Origin: Williamsia deligens
GTDB lineage: Bacteria > Actinomycetota > Actinomycetes > Mycobacteriales > Mycobacteriaceae
DNA: 64,000 nt
Direction: 5' to 3'
Assembly (NCBI RefSeq): GCF_024171765.1
Contig: NZ_JAMTCI010000004.1
Coordinates: forward strand, 62,001 to 126,000
The position numbers were made by a program, and so were the translations under genes. Under the pieces are notes generated by a model. The model was not told where the DNA came from and made no database searches. It worked only from the letters and a program-made list of their open reading frames with translations. Below are positions 8,963 through 16,950 of this stretch, piece after piece; the first letter of the stretch is position 1, and the number at the start of each line of letters is the position of its first letter.

Positions 8963-9559
8963 ATCCTCATCGACACCCCGCACCTCGTCCTGCGACCGGT
9001 GACCAAGGCCGACGTCGGGACCCTCGTCGAGCTGGACGGTGACCCCGAGGTGATGCGCTACGTCTCCGGTGGGGCCCCCACGCCCGTCGAGACCATCGCC
9101 GACTGGGTGGTCCCCCGGGCGCTCGCGGCGTTCGCCGCCCGCCAGGGGGCCGGGATGTGGATGGCCCATGAACGTCGCACCGGAACCTTCGTCGGGTGGT
9201 TCGCCCTGCGGTCGCCGCGGCACAGCGCAGTGCCCGAACTCGAGCTCGCCTACCGACTCCGGCGGACCGCTTGGGGCCTCGGGTACGGGACCGACGGGTC
9301 GGTGGCCGTCGTCCGGCACGCGTTCGAGAACGGCCCCACCGCGCGCGTCTTCGCCGGCACCATGGCCGTCAACGCCGCGTCCCGGCGGGTCATGGAGAAG
9401 GCGGGCATGCGGCTCGCCGCCCTGCACCAGACCGACGACCGGGCGATCGACGGATACGAGCGCGGCGAGGTCGAGTACGAGATCCTCCGCGCGGATTGGG
9501 AGGCCGGGGACCCCGCCCGGGCACCGCGCCGGTCCCGACACGCGCACCTGATCGCCTGA
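8963..9559 (+). CDS. GNAT family N-acetyltransferase
   Basis: An acetyl-CoA-dependent acetyltransferase of the RimJ-like GNAT group. The frame reads ILIDTPHLVLRPVTKADVG from 8963, which is the standard N-terminal strand of this family. The first canonical start, a GTG at 8999, falls inside that strand. No ATG, GTG or TTG lies between the upstream in-frame stop (TGA at 8903) and 8999. The ATC at 8963 has GGGAGG 6 nt upstream and is the best initiation site; if it is not used, the protein starts at 8999 with 186 residues. The acetyl-CoA-binding area (LAYRLRRTAWGLGYGTDGS) and the C-terminal GTMAVNAASRRVMEKAGM motif are clear. The substrate is unknown. Confidence 0.8.
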   Translation: MLIDTPHLVLRPVTKADVGTLVELDGDPEVMRYVSGGAPTPVETIADWVVPRALAAFAARQGAGMWMAHERRTGTFVGWFALRSPRHSAVPELELAYRLRRTAWGLGYGTDGSVAVVRHAFENGPTARVFAGTMAVNAASRRVMEKAGMRLAALHQTDDRAIDGYERGEVEYEILRADWEAGDPARAPRRSRHAHLIA

Positions 9560-9644
9560 GACACCCCGGCCGGTCTGTGGGCTCGGCGCATGGGCCGCCC
9601 TCCCATTGACTACCGTTGACCCCAGAGCGGACGGCACCGTCGAC

Positions 9645-9670
9645 GTCGTGACATCACAGCCCGTCACGAC
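9645..9670. promoter_or_regulatory. inverted repeat upstream of ndh, candidate operator
   Basis: Perfect 8-bp arms GTCGTGAC (9645-9652) and GTCACGAC (9663-9670) are separated by 10 bp and end 48 bp before the ndh ATG. The spacing fits a dimeric regulator, but it could also be a leader hairpin. It is not the CRP consensus, which needs a 6-bp spacer. Confidence 0.35.
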
Positions 9671-9718
9671 ACCAGGACCGCCCGGCTGCCACCAGCGATT
9701 GTTTGACAGGAGCACCGC

Positions 9719-11218
9719 ATGAACGCTTCCACCGAGGCACGGCGCCCGCATCGCGTGGTGATCATCGGGTCCGGATTCGGCGGCCTGTTCGGCGCGCAGC
9801 GACTGCGCAAGGCCGACGTCGAGGTGACGTTGATCGCCCGCACCACCCACCACCTGTTCCAGCCGATGCTCTACCAGGTCGCGACGGGCATCGTCAGCGA
9901 GGGCGAGATCGCCCCGGCGACCCGTCAGGTGCTGCGTCGCCAGAAGAACGCGACCGTGCTCCTCGGCGACGTCGAGACGATCGACGTCGAGCGCAAGGTC
10001 GTCACGTCGCGGCTGCTGACCCGCATGACCGAGACCCCGTACGACAGCCTGATCATCGCCGCGGGTGCCGCACAGTCCTACTTCGGCAACGACCACTTCG
10101 CCGAGTTCGCGCCCGGCATGAAGACCATCGACGACGCGCTGGAACTCCGCGGTCGGATCCTCGGTGCCTTCGAGCAGGCCGAGCTCTCCGACGACCCCGA
10201 CGAGCGCGCCCGGCTGCTGACGTTCGTCGTCGTCGGCGCCGGACCGACCGGCGTCGAGCTCGCCGGGCAGATCGCGGAGATGTCGGACAAGACGCTCAAG
10301 GACACGTTCCGCAACATCGACCCCACCCAGGCCCGGGTCATCCTCCTCGACGCCGCGCCCGCGGTGCTGCCGCCGATGGGTGAGAACCTCGGCACCAAGG
10401 CGGCACACCGGCTCGAGAAGCTCGGTGTCGAGATCCAGCTCAACGCGATGGTCGTCGACCTCGACTACGACGGTCTGACCGTCAAGGAGAAGGACGGCAC
10501 CACCCGCCGCATCGAGTCGCAGTGCAAGGTGTGGTCCGCCGGTGTCGCGGCGAGCCCCCTCGGCAAGCAGCTCTCCGAGCAGACCGGGGTCGAGCTCGAC
10601 CGCGCCGGCCGGGTCAAGGTCAACCCCGACCTGTCGATCGCCGATCACCCCGAGGTGTTCGTCGTCGGCGACATGATGTCGGTCGAGAACGTGCCGGGTC
10701 AGGCCCAGGGCGCCATCCAGGGCGGTCGTTATGCGGCCGACGCGATCGTCGCAGGCCTCAAGGGGCAGTCACCGGACCAGCGCACGCCGTTCAAGTACAA
10801 GGACAAGGGCTCGATGGCGACGGTGTCACGGTTCAGCGCCGTGATGAGTGTCCCGATCCCGTTCACGCAGAAGCGTTTCGAGACCGAGGGCTTCTTCGCC
10901 TGGATGGGGTGGCTGGCGCTGCACCTGGTGTACATCGTCGGCTTCCGCAGCCGCCTCTCGACGATCATCGACTGGGCCGTCGCGTTCAGCACCTGGGGCC
11001 GCTCGCAGCTGACCGTCACCGAGCAGCAGGTGTACGCCCGCACCGCGATGGACCACCTGCAGCACCTGGAGTCGGAGAACAAGCTCGACGGCGAGCCGCC
11101 CATCCCGGCGATCGCCGAGCCCGACCCCGAGCCGACCACGCCGGGCGTCGACGTCGACTCGACCACCGACGCCGATGCGAACACCGATGCGAAGGACACC
11201 GCCCGCGCCTCGGGCTGA
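9719..11218 (+). CDS. ndh: type II NADH dehydrogenase (NDH-2)
   Basis: 499 residues. NDH-2 is a non-proton-pumping, FAD-containing enzyme that feeds electrons from NADH to menaquinone at the inner face of the membrane. Two Rossmann motifs are visible: VVIIGSGFGGLFGA near residue 14 (FAD) and FVVVGAGPTGVELAGQI near 170 (NADH). The FAD-binding VFVVGDM follows near 316, and a C-terminal amphipathic membrane anchor is present around WLALHLVYIVGFRSR. AGGAG lies 6 nt before the ATG. The last 40 residues form a Pro/Asp/Thr-rich tail that makes it longer than the mycobacterial enzyme. It is convergent with ureD with no intervening base. Confidence 0.95.
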   Translation: MNASTEARRPHRVVIIGSGFGGLFGAQRLRKADVEVTLIARTTHHLFQPMLYQVATGIVSEGEIAPATRQVLRRQKNATVLLGDVETIDVERKVVTSRLLTRMTETPYDSLIIAAGAAQSYFGNDHFAEFAPGMKTIDDALELRGRILGAFEQAELSDDPDERARLLTFVVVGAGPTGVELAGQIAEMSDKTLKDTFRNIDPTQARVILLDAAPAVLPPMGENLGTKAAHRLEKLGVEIQLNAMVVDLDYDGLTVKEKDGTTRRIESQCKVWSAGVAASPLGKQLSEQTGVELDRAGRVKVNPDLSIADHPEVFVVGDMMSVENVPGQAQGAIQGGRYAADAIVAGLKGQSPDQRTPFKYKDKGSMATVSRFSAVMSVPIPFTQKRFETEGFFAWMGWLALHLVYIVGFRSRLSTIIDWAVAFSTWGRSQLTVTEQQVYARTAMDHLQHLESENKLDGEPPIPAIAEPDPEPTTPGVDVDSTTDADANTDAKDTARASG

Positions 11219-11893
11219 TCAGGACGGGATGGTCGCCGCCGCCCGCTCGGCGTCGGCGACCGTCCTCCCGAGCGCGGTGGTGAGCCCGGCGCCGGCCGCC
11301 AGCGCCATCCGGGTCGCCATCGCCGTCGGCGCGACCGCGCCGTCGCGGGTGTCGGGGTGCTGCAGGGAGCTCAGCAGGGCCCGGTGACCGGCCCCGGCGA
11401 CCGCATCGTCGCCCAGGTCGAGTCGGTGGCGGAGCGCCGGGACCCCGTCGACGTCGACGACGAGCCTCCCGGACCACGACCCACCGGCCTCGCCGTATCT
11501 CCCGAGCTGTACGCGTTCCTCGACCCGCACGACCGACGATCCGGCCGCGGTGAGCGTCGTCGTGGTCTCGTGTGTGGCCGCCGCGGCGACCACGGTGGGT
11601 TGCGGGACCACGTGCAGCTCGGCGTCGTCGGCGACGGTCAGCGTCCAGGTCGCGGCCGAGTAGGGGTCGTGACGCGACGGGAGGGCGATCGTCGCGGCGA
11701 CGGAGCCGATGCACAGCCGCACGCCGGGCTCCAGCTCGACGCGGATGTCGATGTGGTCACCCCCCAGCGGCGTCGCGGCCGTGGACACGAGCAAGAGCGT
11801 GTCGACACCTGTCCGGCGGACCGCCAGACCGCCGACGGCGTGGGACCACGGCGCGCGACCGGCTCGTCCGACCACATGTACCTGCGTGCGCAT
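11219..11893 (-). CDS. ureD: urease accessory protein UreD
   Basis: 224 residues, short for UreD but normal for actinobacteria. The conserved N-terminal pattern TLLLVSTAATPLGGDHIDI and the RHDPYSAATWTL region are present. UreD (UreH) binds apo-urease and, with UreF and UreG, forms the scaffold that delivers nickel to the active site. It is the last gene of the ureABCFGD operon, 3 nt after ureG. Its TGA abuts the ndh TGA on the other strand. Confidence 0.88.
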   Translation of the reverse strand: MRTQVHVVGRAGRAPWSHAVGGLAVRRTGVDTLLLVSTAATPLGGDHIDIRVELEPGVRLCIGSVAATIALPSRHDPYSAATWTLTVADDAELHVVPQPTVVAAAATHETTTTLTAAGSSVVRVEERVQLGRYGEAGGSWSGRLVVDVDGVPALRHRLDLGDDAVAGAGHRALLSSLQHPDTRDGAVAPTAMATRMALAAGAGLTTALGRTVADAERAAATIPS

Positions 11894-11896
11894 CCG

Positions 11897-12607
11897 CTAC
11901 GCCGGGGTCTGGACCTCGGCGAGACGGTCGCGCACCCAGGCCACCACCGTCGTGGCGGCGGGATCGTCGGTCAACGAGATCAGGGCGGTCGGGCGATCCC
12001 CGCGCACGGCGGCGGCGTCCCGCTCCATCACCGACAGGTCCGCACCCACCATCGGCGCGAGGTCGGTCTTGTTCACGACCAGCAGGTCGGAGAAGGTGAC
12101 CCCCGGACCACCCTTGCGGGGCACCTTGTCACCGCCGGCGACGTCGATCACGAAGATCTGGACGTCGATCAGGCCGGTGGAGAAGGTCGCGGTCAGGTTG
12201 TCACCCCCGGACTCGACGAGGATCAGGTCCAACGGCGGGTTCTCGGCGACCAGGTCGTCGATGGCGTCGAGGTTCGCGGTGATGTCGTCCCGGATGGCGG
12301 TGTGCGGGCAACCACCCGTCTGCACCGCGGTGATGCGCTCGTCGGGCAGGACGGCGTTGCGACGCAGGAAGTCCGCGTCCTCCGTCGTGTAGATGTCGTT
12401 GGTCAGCACGGCCACCGACAGCTCCTCGCGGAGCTGACGGCACAGCGCCGCCACCAGCGCCGTCTTCCCGGATCCGACCGGCCCGCCGATGCCGACGCGC
12501 AACGCCTCCCCCGGCTGACGGGCACGGCGCGGGCGGTCGGGGGCGTGGGAGTGGGGCTGGCCGTCGATCAGATGCGGGGGCACTGGGGGCACCGTCCTCG
12601 TCTGCAC
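11897..12607 (-). CDS. ureG: urease accessory GTPase UreG
   Basis: 236 residues, a SIMIBI-class GTPase that couples GTP hydrolysis to nickel insertion into urease. It has the P-loop [11 protein letters not shown] near residue 40, the conserved [11 protein letters not shown] and the [12 protein letters not shown] motif. The first 35 residues are Pro/Arg/His-rich, with three histidines in [10 protein letters not shown], and might help bind nickel because no UreE is present. GTG starts at 12607 and 12592 are both possible; neither has a strong ribosome site. The gene lies 37 nt after ureF. Confidence 0.93.
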   Translation of the reverse strand: MQTRTVPPVPPHLIDGQPHSHAPDRPRRARQPGEALRVGIGGPVGSGKTALVAALCRQLREELSVAVLTNDIYTTEDADFLRRNAVLPDERITAVQTGGCPHTAIRDDITANLDAIDDLVAENPPLDLILVESGGDNLTATFSTGLIDVQIFVIDVAGGDKVPRKGGPGVTFSDLLVVNKTDLAPMVGADLSVMERDAAAVRGDRPTALISLTDDPAATTVVAWVRDRLAEVQTPA

Positions 12608-12644
12608 ACCGCGGTGTGCTCGTGATGGGTTGCGGTCGTGGGGA

Positions 12645-13310
12645 TCACGACGCGAAGAGGGGCATGTCGCGACGTTCGTGACGTTCGGCGAGGACGTCGT
12701 AGATCGGGTCCGAGAGGTCGGCGAGCTCGGACGCGGCGGCTGCGGCCACGCTCTCGCACAGCGGCGCCAGGTCCATGGTGATCATCGTGACGTCGGCCGG
12801 GTCGAGGGCGAGGAGTCGTTGACCGGCTGTCGCCGAGCCGGTCATGGCGGTGTAGACGTGCACCACCGCGACGTCGTGTCCGGACATCCCGCACAGCCCA
12901 CCGACCGTGCCGGCGATGACGGGCAGATGGGTTCGCGGCAGGTGATCGGCGAAATCGTGACCGTGCCAGCGCCGGCGGGCCAGACGCAGCATCCCGCGAC
13001 CCTGGGCGTACGACGCGGCCCGCGCCGCCGACGACGGGGTGCGGGCGTCGGTTTCGCACTGCGCCGCAGCGGGATGCAGTCGACCATCGGCCACCGCGGC
13101 GGCGACGGACGCGGCGACCAGCGCGCCGGTGGCGACCCGTCGTCGCAGATAGACCTCGAGACCGGCGGCGTCGACGACGAGACGGTCGGCGATCGCCTGC
13201 TCGACCCCGCCGGAGTGCACGTGGCCCCCGACCGGCAACCGTGAGTCGGCGAGGGTCAGCAGCATCGCGAGGGTTCCGGCGGGGTGCGCGGACGGCGTCG
13301 TGGCGGGCAC
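12645..13310 (-). CDS. ureF: urease accessory protein UreF
   Basis: 221 residues of the all-helical UreF family, with the N-terminal signature [21 protein letters not shown] near residues 17-36. UreF bridges UreD and UreG in the activation complex and is thought to act as the GTPase checkpoint. The gene starts one base after the ureC stop, so expression is probably coupled. The length is usual for the family. The rest of the protein is less conserved but collinear with other actinobacterial UreF proteins. Confidence 0.88.
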   Translation of the reverse strand: MPATTPSAHPAGTLAMLLTLADSRLPVGGHVHSGGVEQAIADRLVVDAAGLEVYLRRRVATGALVAASVAAAVADGRLHPAAAQCETDARTPSSAARAASYAQGRGMLRLARRRWHGHDFADHLPRTHLPVIAGTVGGLCGMSGHDVAVVHVYTAMTGSATAGQRLLALDPADVTMITMDLAPLCESVAAAAASELADLSDPIYDVLAERHERRDMPLFAS

Positions 13311-13311
13311 G

Positions 13312-15033
13312 TCAGAACAGGAAATAGCGTTGGGCCATGGGCAGACTGGCCGCCGGCTGCTCGGTCCAGACCTCCCCGTCGATGCGCACGGTGAAGGTGT
13401 CGGGGTCGACGACGATCTCCGGGGTCGCGTCGTTGAGGGGCATGTCGGCCTTGCCGACCGACCGGACGGTTCTCACCGCAGCGAGGCGGCGCCGGACGCC
13501 GAGCCGCTCGGCGAGTCCGTCGTCGAGGGCCTGCTGCGCGACGAAGGTCAGCGACGTCGCCGCGGCGACGGGGGGCGCCGCCCCGAACATCGGCCTGTTG
13601 AGGACCGGTTGCGGGGTCGGGATGGAGGCGTTCGCGTCACCCATCGCGGCCCAGGCGATGGCACCACCCTTGACCACCACGTGCGGGCGGACGCCGAAGA
13701 ACGCCGGGTCCCACAGCACGAGGTCGGCGAGTTTGCCCACCTCCACCGAGCCGATCTCGTGGTCGAGACCGTGGGCGACAGCCGGGCAGATCGTGTACTT
13801 CGCGACGTACCGCCGAGCGCGGTTGTTGTCGGCGGCGGAGTCACCGGGCAGGCTGCCGCGCCGGTTCTTCATGACGTGGGCGGTCTGCCAGGTGCGCAGG
13901 ACCACCTCACCGATGCGTCCCATCGCCTGCGCGTCCGAACCGATCATCGAGATGGCGCCCATGTCGTGCAGCAGGTCCTCGGCGGCGATCGTCGACGGTC
14001 GGATACGGCTCTCGGCGAACGCGAGATCCTCGGGGACGCTGGGGTTGAGGTGGTGACACACCATCAGCATGTCGAGGTGCTCGTCGAGGGTGTTGACGGT
14101 GTGCGGCCGTGTCGGGTTGGTCGAACTCGGCAGCACGTTGGGGTGGCTCGCGACGGTGATGATGTCGGGTGCGTGCCCGCCGCCGGCGCCTTCCGTGTGG
14201 TAGGCGTGGATCCCTCGACCACCGATCGCGGCCAGTGTCTGTTCGACGTATCCCGCCTCGTTGAGGGTGTCGGAGTGCAGCGCCACCTGCACCCCGGTCT
14301 CGTCGGCGACGCGCAGGCAGGCGTCGATCGCGGCGGGGGTGCTCCCCCAGTCCTCGTGCACCTTGAAACCCGATGCGCCCGCGCGGATCTGCTCGTACAT
14401 GGCGTCGGCTCCGGTGGTGTTCCCCTTGCCGAGCAACGCGATGTTCAACGGCCAGTGGTCGGTCGCCGCGATCATGGAGGCGAGATGCCAGGCGCCGGGG
14501 GTGACCGTCGTGGCCTTGCTCCCCTCGGCCGGGCCCGTGCCGCCACCGATGAGTGTGGTGACACCGTTGCTCAACGCCTCGTCCATGATCTGCGGGCAGA
14601 TGAAGTGGACGTGGCAGTCGATCGCACCGGCGGTGACGATCTTGCCGTTCCCGGCGATGATCTCGGTGTTCGGCCCGATGACGAGATTCGGGTGGACGCC
14701 GTCCATGGTGTCGGGGTTCCCGGCCTTGCCGAGAGCGACGATGCGTCCGTCCCGGATCCCCAGGTCCGCCTTGACGATCCCCCAGTGGTCGAGGACGACG
14801 ACGCCGGTGATGACCGTGTCCGGGGTGCCGTCGGCGCGCGATGCACGCGACTGGCCCATCGACTCACGGATGACCTTCCCGCCACCGAAGACGGCCTCCT
14901 CGCCGGCGAGACCCGGTCCGCCGCAGCGGTCCTCGGTGATCTCGATGAGGAGGTCGGTGTCGGCCAGACGGATCCGGTCACCCACCGTAGGCCCGAACAG
15001 TTGCGCGTACCGGTCGCGACCCAGCGAGCTCAT
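13312..15033 (-). CDS. ureC: urease alpha subunit UreC
   Basis: 573 residues, the catalytic subunit that hydrolyses urea to ammonia and carbamate at a di-nickel centre. All key residues are visible: the HVH metal ligands in [11 protein letters not shown], the Lys carbamylated to bridge the nickels in GFKVHEDWG, the HSDTLNE and [12 protein letters not shown] ligand region, the flap MVCHHLNP with the active-site His, and the Asp ligand in GSDAQAMGR. It overlaps ureB by 4 nt. The sequence is full-length and appears active. Confidence 0.97.
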   Translation of the reverse strand: MSSLGRDRYAQLFGPTVGDRIRLADTDLLIEITEDRCGGPGLAGEEAVFGGGKVIRESMGQSRASRADGTPDTVITGVVVLDHWGIVKADLGIRDGRIVALGKAGNPDTMDGVHPNLVIGPNTEIIAGNGKIVTAGAIDCHVHFICPQIMDEALSNGVTTLIGGGTGPAEGSKATTVTPGAWHLASMIAATDHWPLNIALLGKGNTTGADAMYEQIRAGASGFKVHEDWGSTPAAIDACLRVADETGVQVALHSDTLNEAGYVEQTLAAIGGRGIHAYHTEGAGGGHAPDIITVASHPNVLPSSTNPTRPHTVNTLDEHLDMLMVCHHLNPSVPEDLAFAESRIRPSTIAAEDLLHDMGAISMIGSDAQAMGRIGEVVLRTWQTAHVMKNRRGSLPGDSAADNNRARRYVAKYTICPAVAHGLDHEIGSVEVGKLADLVLWDPAFFGVRPHVVVKGGAIAWAAMGDANASIPTPQPVLNRPMFGAAPPVAAATSLTFVAQQALDDGLAERLGVRRRLAAVRTVRSVGKADMPLNDATPEIVVDPDTFTVRIDGEVWTEQPAASLPMAQRYFLF

Positions 15034-15341
15034 CGGTCCAGAGCCCCGGGCGCGTCGAGCGAGAGTCCCGGGACGATGCGGGCGCCGGCGATCGGGACCA
15101 GGGCGACGGTCATCTCGATGCCCGGCTCGAACCGCACCGCGGTACCCGCCGGGATGTCGAGGCGACGTCCGTGGGCGGCCTCGCGGTCGAACCGGAGGGC
15201 GGCGTTCGCCTGGGGGAAGTGGTAGTGACTGCCCACCTGGACGGGCCGGTCGCCACCGTTGACCACCGCCATCTCGAGGACGTCCGCCCCCGCGTTGATC
15301 TCGATGTCCCCGGCCGCGCAGAGGATCTCGCCGGGGATCAC
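15030..15341 (-). CDS. ureB: urease beta subunit UreB
   Basis: 103 residues matching the small structural urease beta subunit, with the conserved start [18 protein letters not shown] and the core [18 protein letters not shown]. UreB packs against UreA and UreC in the trimer of heterotrimers and has no catalytic residues. ATGA overlaps join it to ureA upstream and ureC downstream, which keeps the stoichiometry. The length is normal for the family. Confidence 0.95.
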   Translation of the reverse strand: MIPGEILCAAGDIEINAGADVLEMAVVNGGDRPVQVGSHYHFPQANAALRFDREAAHGRRLDIPAGTAVRFEPGIEMTVALVPIAGARIVPGLSLDAPGALDR

Positions 15342-15640
15342 GAGATCGGCTCGTGGACGGTGACGAGCTTGGTCCCGTCGGGGAAGGTGGCCTCCACCTG
15401 GACGTCGTGGATCATCTCGGGCACCCCGTCCATCACGTCGTCACGGGCGAGGACCTCGCGGCCGCTCGTCATCAGTTCGGCCACCGACCGGCCGTCGCGG
15501 GCGCCCTCGAGGACGTGGTCGGTGATGACCGCGATCGCCTCGGGGTGGTTCAGCCGGAGGCCGCGACCCTGTCGACGACGCGCGAGTTCGGCTGCGTAGG
15601 AGATCATCAGCCGTTCCTGCTCATGCGGCGTCAGCTGCAT
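15338..15640 (-). CDS. ureA: urease gamma subunit UreA
   Basis: 100 residues, the standard length of the gamma subunit. It starts [13 protein letters not shown] and carries the conserved [14 protein letters not shown] and [22 protein letters not shown] segments. It is the first gene of the urease operon. The ATG has a strong GGAGGGG upstream, the best ribosome site of the operon. An upstream in-frame extension has no family support and is not used. Around 95 bp separate it from the thioesterase gene, and no clear promoter box was recognised there. Confidence 0.95.
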   Translation of the reverse strand: MQLTPHEQERLMISYAAELARRRQGRGLRLNHPEAIAVITDHVLEGARDGRSVAELMTSGREVLARDDVMDGVPEMIHDVQVEATFPDGTKLVTVHEPIS

Positions 15641-15736
15641 CGCGCCCCTCCTGCCCGCCGACGGGCCCGCCGGGTGTCGACATCGTGCCACGCACCCCCG
15701 CACCCCGTCGCGGCGAACGCCCCCGCCGTGGAGGTG

Positions 15737-16153
15737 TCAGCGCGCGGGCTGGTCCAGGTTCTGCAGACGGACACGGCCCTGCGCGATGAGTCGGCCGTCG
15801 CCGTCGGTGATGTCGACCTGCCAGAGCTGCTGGGAACGGCCCCGGTGGATCGGGACGGCCTGGCCGGTGACCTCCCCCTCGCTGACGGCGCGCAGGAAGT
15901 CGGTGGAGTTGTTCACCCCGACGACGCGGGGCGGCAGTCCCTGGTCTGCCAGCCACTGCGCGGCCGACATGCTCGCGAGGCTCTCGACCAGCGCACAGTG
16001 CACGCCGCCGTGGACGATGCCGAACGGCTGGTGGTGGCCGGGTGCGACGGTGAACGAAGCGCGGGAACCGTCACCGCTGACCACGTCGTACCGGAAACCC
16101 AGCTCGCCGTCGAGGCCGGCACCGATGAGGCTGTCGTCGATCGCATCACTCAT
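15737..16153 (-). CDS. PaaI-type hotdog thioesterase
   Basis: 138 residues with the PaaI/YdiI family core FGIVHGGVHCALVESLAS around residues 44-61. Its His-Gly-Gly motif and the downstream Glu are the usual catalytic features. It probably hydrolyses acyl- or aryl-CoA; the substrate is unknown. It sits between urease and blaI as Rv1847 does in M. tuberculosis, from memory. A -10-like TAGTCT ends 6 nt before the ATG, which supports a leaderless start. Confidence 0.85.
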   Translation of the reverse strand: MSDAIDDSLIGAGLDGELGFRYDVVSGDGSRASFTVAPGHHQPFGIVHGGVHCALVESLASMSAAQWLADQGLPPRVVGVNNSTDFLRAVSEGEVTGQAVPIHRGRSQQLWQVDITDGDGRLIAQGRVRLQNLDQPAR

Positions 16154-16159
16154 GGTCGA

Positions 16160-16165
16160 AGACTA
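16160..16165 (-). promoter_or_regulatory. -10 box of leaderless promoter (PaaI thioesterase)
   Basis: TAGTCT on the minus strand, 6 nt before the ATG at 16153. No Shine-Dalgarno sequence is present. Confidence 0.5.
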
Positions 16166-16198
16166 GCCACCCTCCCGGTCCGTCCACCCGCGAGACAG

Positions 16199-16234
16199 CG
16201 ACAGGCCCCGCGCCGGGTGGCGCGGGGCCTGTCG
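16199..16234. terminator. perfect 16-bp hairpin between divergent genes
   Basis: Two perfect 16-bp arms (16199-16214 and 16219-16234, outer bases CGACAGG / CCTGTCG) enclose a GGGT loop. It looks like a strong intrinsic terminator without a T-tract. It lies upstream of both divergent genes, so it does not end either of them. Confidence 0.6.
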
Positions 16235-16292
16235 TGGCGTGGACCGGGGGTCTCTGCAGCCCTCAGGACGCTCGCGCGGTCCGACGTGATGA

Positions 16293-16311
16293 TGAAGGTA
16301 GGCTATCCTTA
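16293..16311 (+). promoter_or_regulatory. IdeR/DtxR-like iron box candidate
   Basis: TGAAGGTAGGCTATCCTTA matches 14 of 19 positions of the IdeR consensus (TTAGGTTAGGCTAACCTAA), including the central TAGGCTA. It overlaps a -10-like TATCCT (16304-16309), as expected for iron-dependent repression. Confidence 0.4.
16304..16309 (+). promoter_or_regulatory. upstream -10 box, possible distal blaI promoter
   Basis: TATCCT followed by 7 nt and an ATG at 16317 that is in frame with blaI. If used, it would give a BlaI with 35 extra N-terminal residues. Confidence 0.35.
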
Positions 16312-16408
16312 CCAACATGGTCAAGCGGTTCCCGGACACAGGCGGCTCGGTCCGTGATGTCGGACAACCTGTACGGATGGGCGGAGCGCGACGCGCACGT
16401 CCGGTCGG

Positions 16409-16414
16409 TAGAGT
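16409..16414 (+). promoter_or_regulatory. -10 box of leaderless promoter (blaI)
   Basis: TAGAGT followed by 7 nt and the ATG at 16422. The AGAGG directly touching the ATG is too close to act as a ribosome site. Confidence 0.5.
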
Positions 16415-16421
16415 CAAGAGG

Positions 16422-16811
16422 ATGAGCGGATTGGGCGACCTCGAGCGTGCGGTCATGGACAACCTGTGGTCCAGCGACACCCCGCTGACCGTGCGACAGG
16501 TGCACGCCGCGCTCTCCCATGACCGGGATCTGGCCTACACCACCGTGATGACGGTGCTGCAGCGCCTGGCCAAGAAGAACCTCGTCACCCAGATCCGCGA
16601 CGACCGCGCCCACCAGTACTCCCCCACGCACCCGCGCGAGGACCTCGTCGCCAGCCTCATGGTCGACGCCCTCAGCGAGGCCGACGAGTCGACATCCCGC
16701 CACGCTGCCCTGGTGTCCTTCGTCGGACGCGTCGGCGCCGACGAGGCGGCGGCGCTCCGCCGCGCACTCGACGAGCTGGAAGCGGCCCGTGGGGACTCCG
16801 ACCGCTCCTGA
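16422..16811 (+). CDS. blaI: BlaI family transcriptional repressor
   Basis: 129 residues of the BlaI/MecI winged-helix family. The conserved block starts at LGDLERAVMDNLW and includes the recognition-helix region LAYTTVMTVLQRLAKKNLV. Family members repress beta-lactamase genes and are inactivated by proteolysis through a BlaR1-type M56 peptidase; one is encoded 135 bp downstream. In M. tuberculosis BlaI (Rv1846c) also touches respiratory genes. The start at 16422 matches the mycobacterial protein best, but an in-frame ATG at 16317 with its own -10 box allows a 164-residue form. Confidence 0.92.
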   Translation: MSGLGDLERAVMDNLWSSDTPLTVRQVHAALSHDRDLAYTTVMTVLQRLAKKNLVTQIRDDRAHQYSPTHPREDLVASLMVDALSEADESTSRHAALVSFVGRVGADEAAALRRALDELEAARGDSDRS

Positions 16812-16863
16812 TCTCGACCTCCACGATCGCCGATCCGTGACGGTCCGGCGGGTATCGTGGGAC

Positions 16864-16950
16864 GTGCTCGACAAGCAGGGTCGAGTTGATCTGACCCCTC
16901 GTCCGGCACCGACCGGACGACGTCGACACCGCAGTGAGGACGCCCGATGA
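16864..16950 (+). CDS. possible 28-residue small ORF coupled to the M56 gene
   Basis: GTG at 16864 opens a 28-codon frame rich in Arg and Pro (it begins VLDKQGRVDLTP). Its TGA overlaps the M56 ATG as ATGA. A -10-like TATCGT (16853-16858) lies 5 nt before the GTG. The arrangement resembles the leader ORFs described in mycobacteria. There is no homology support, and the peptide may simply carry ribosomes onto the next gene. Low confidence. Confidence 0.3.
   Translation: MLDKQGRVDLTPRPAPTGRRRHRSEDAR

Noticed and set aside
9645-9670. CRP/FNR site upstream of ndh
   Set aside because: The arms are GTCGTGAC/GTCACGAC with a 10-bp spacer, not TGTGA-N6-TCACA.
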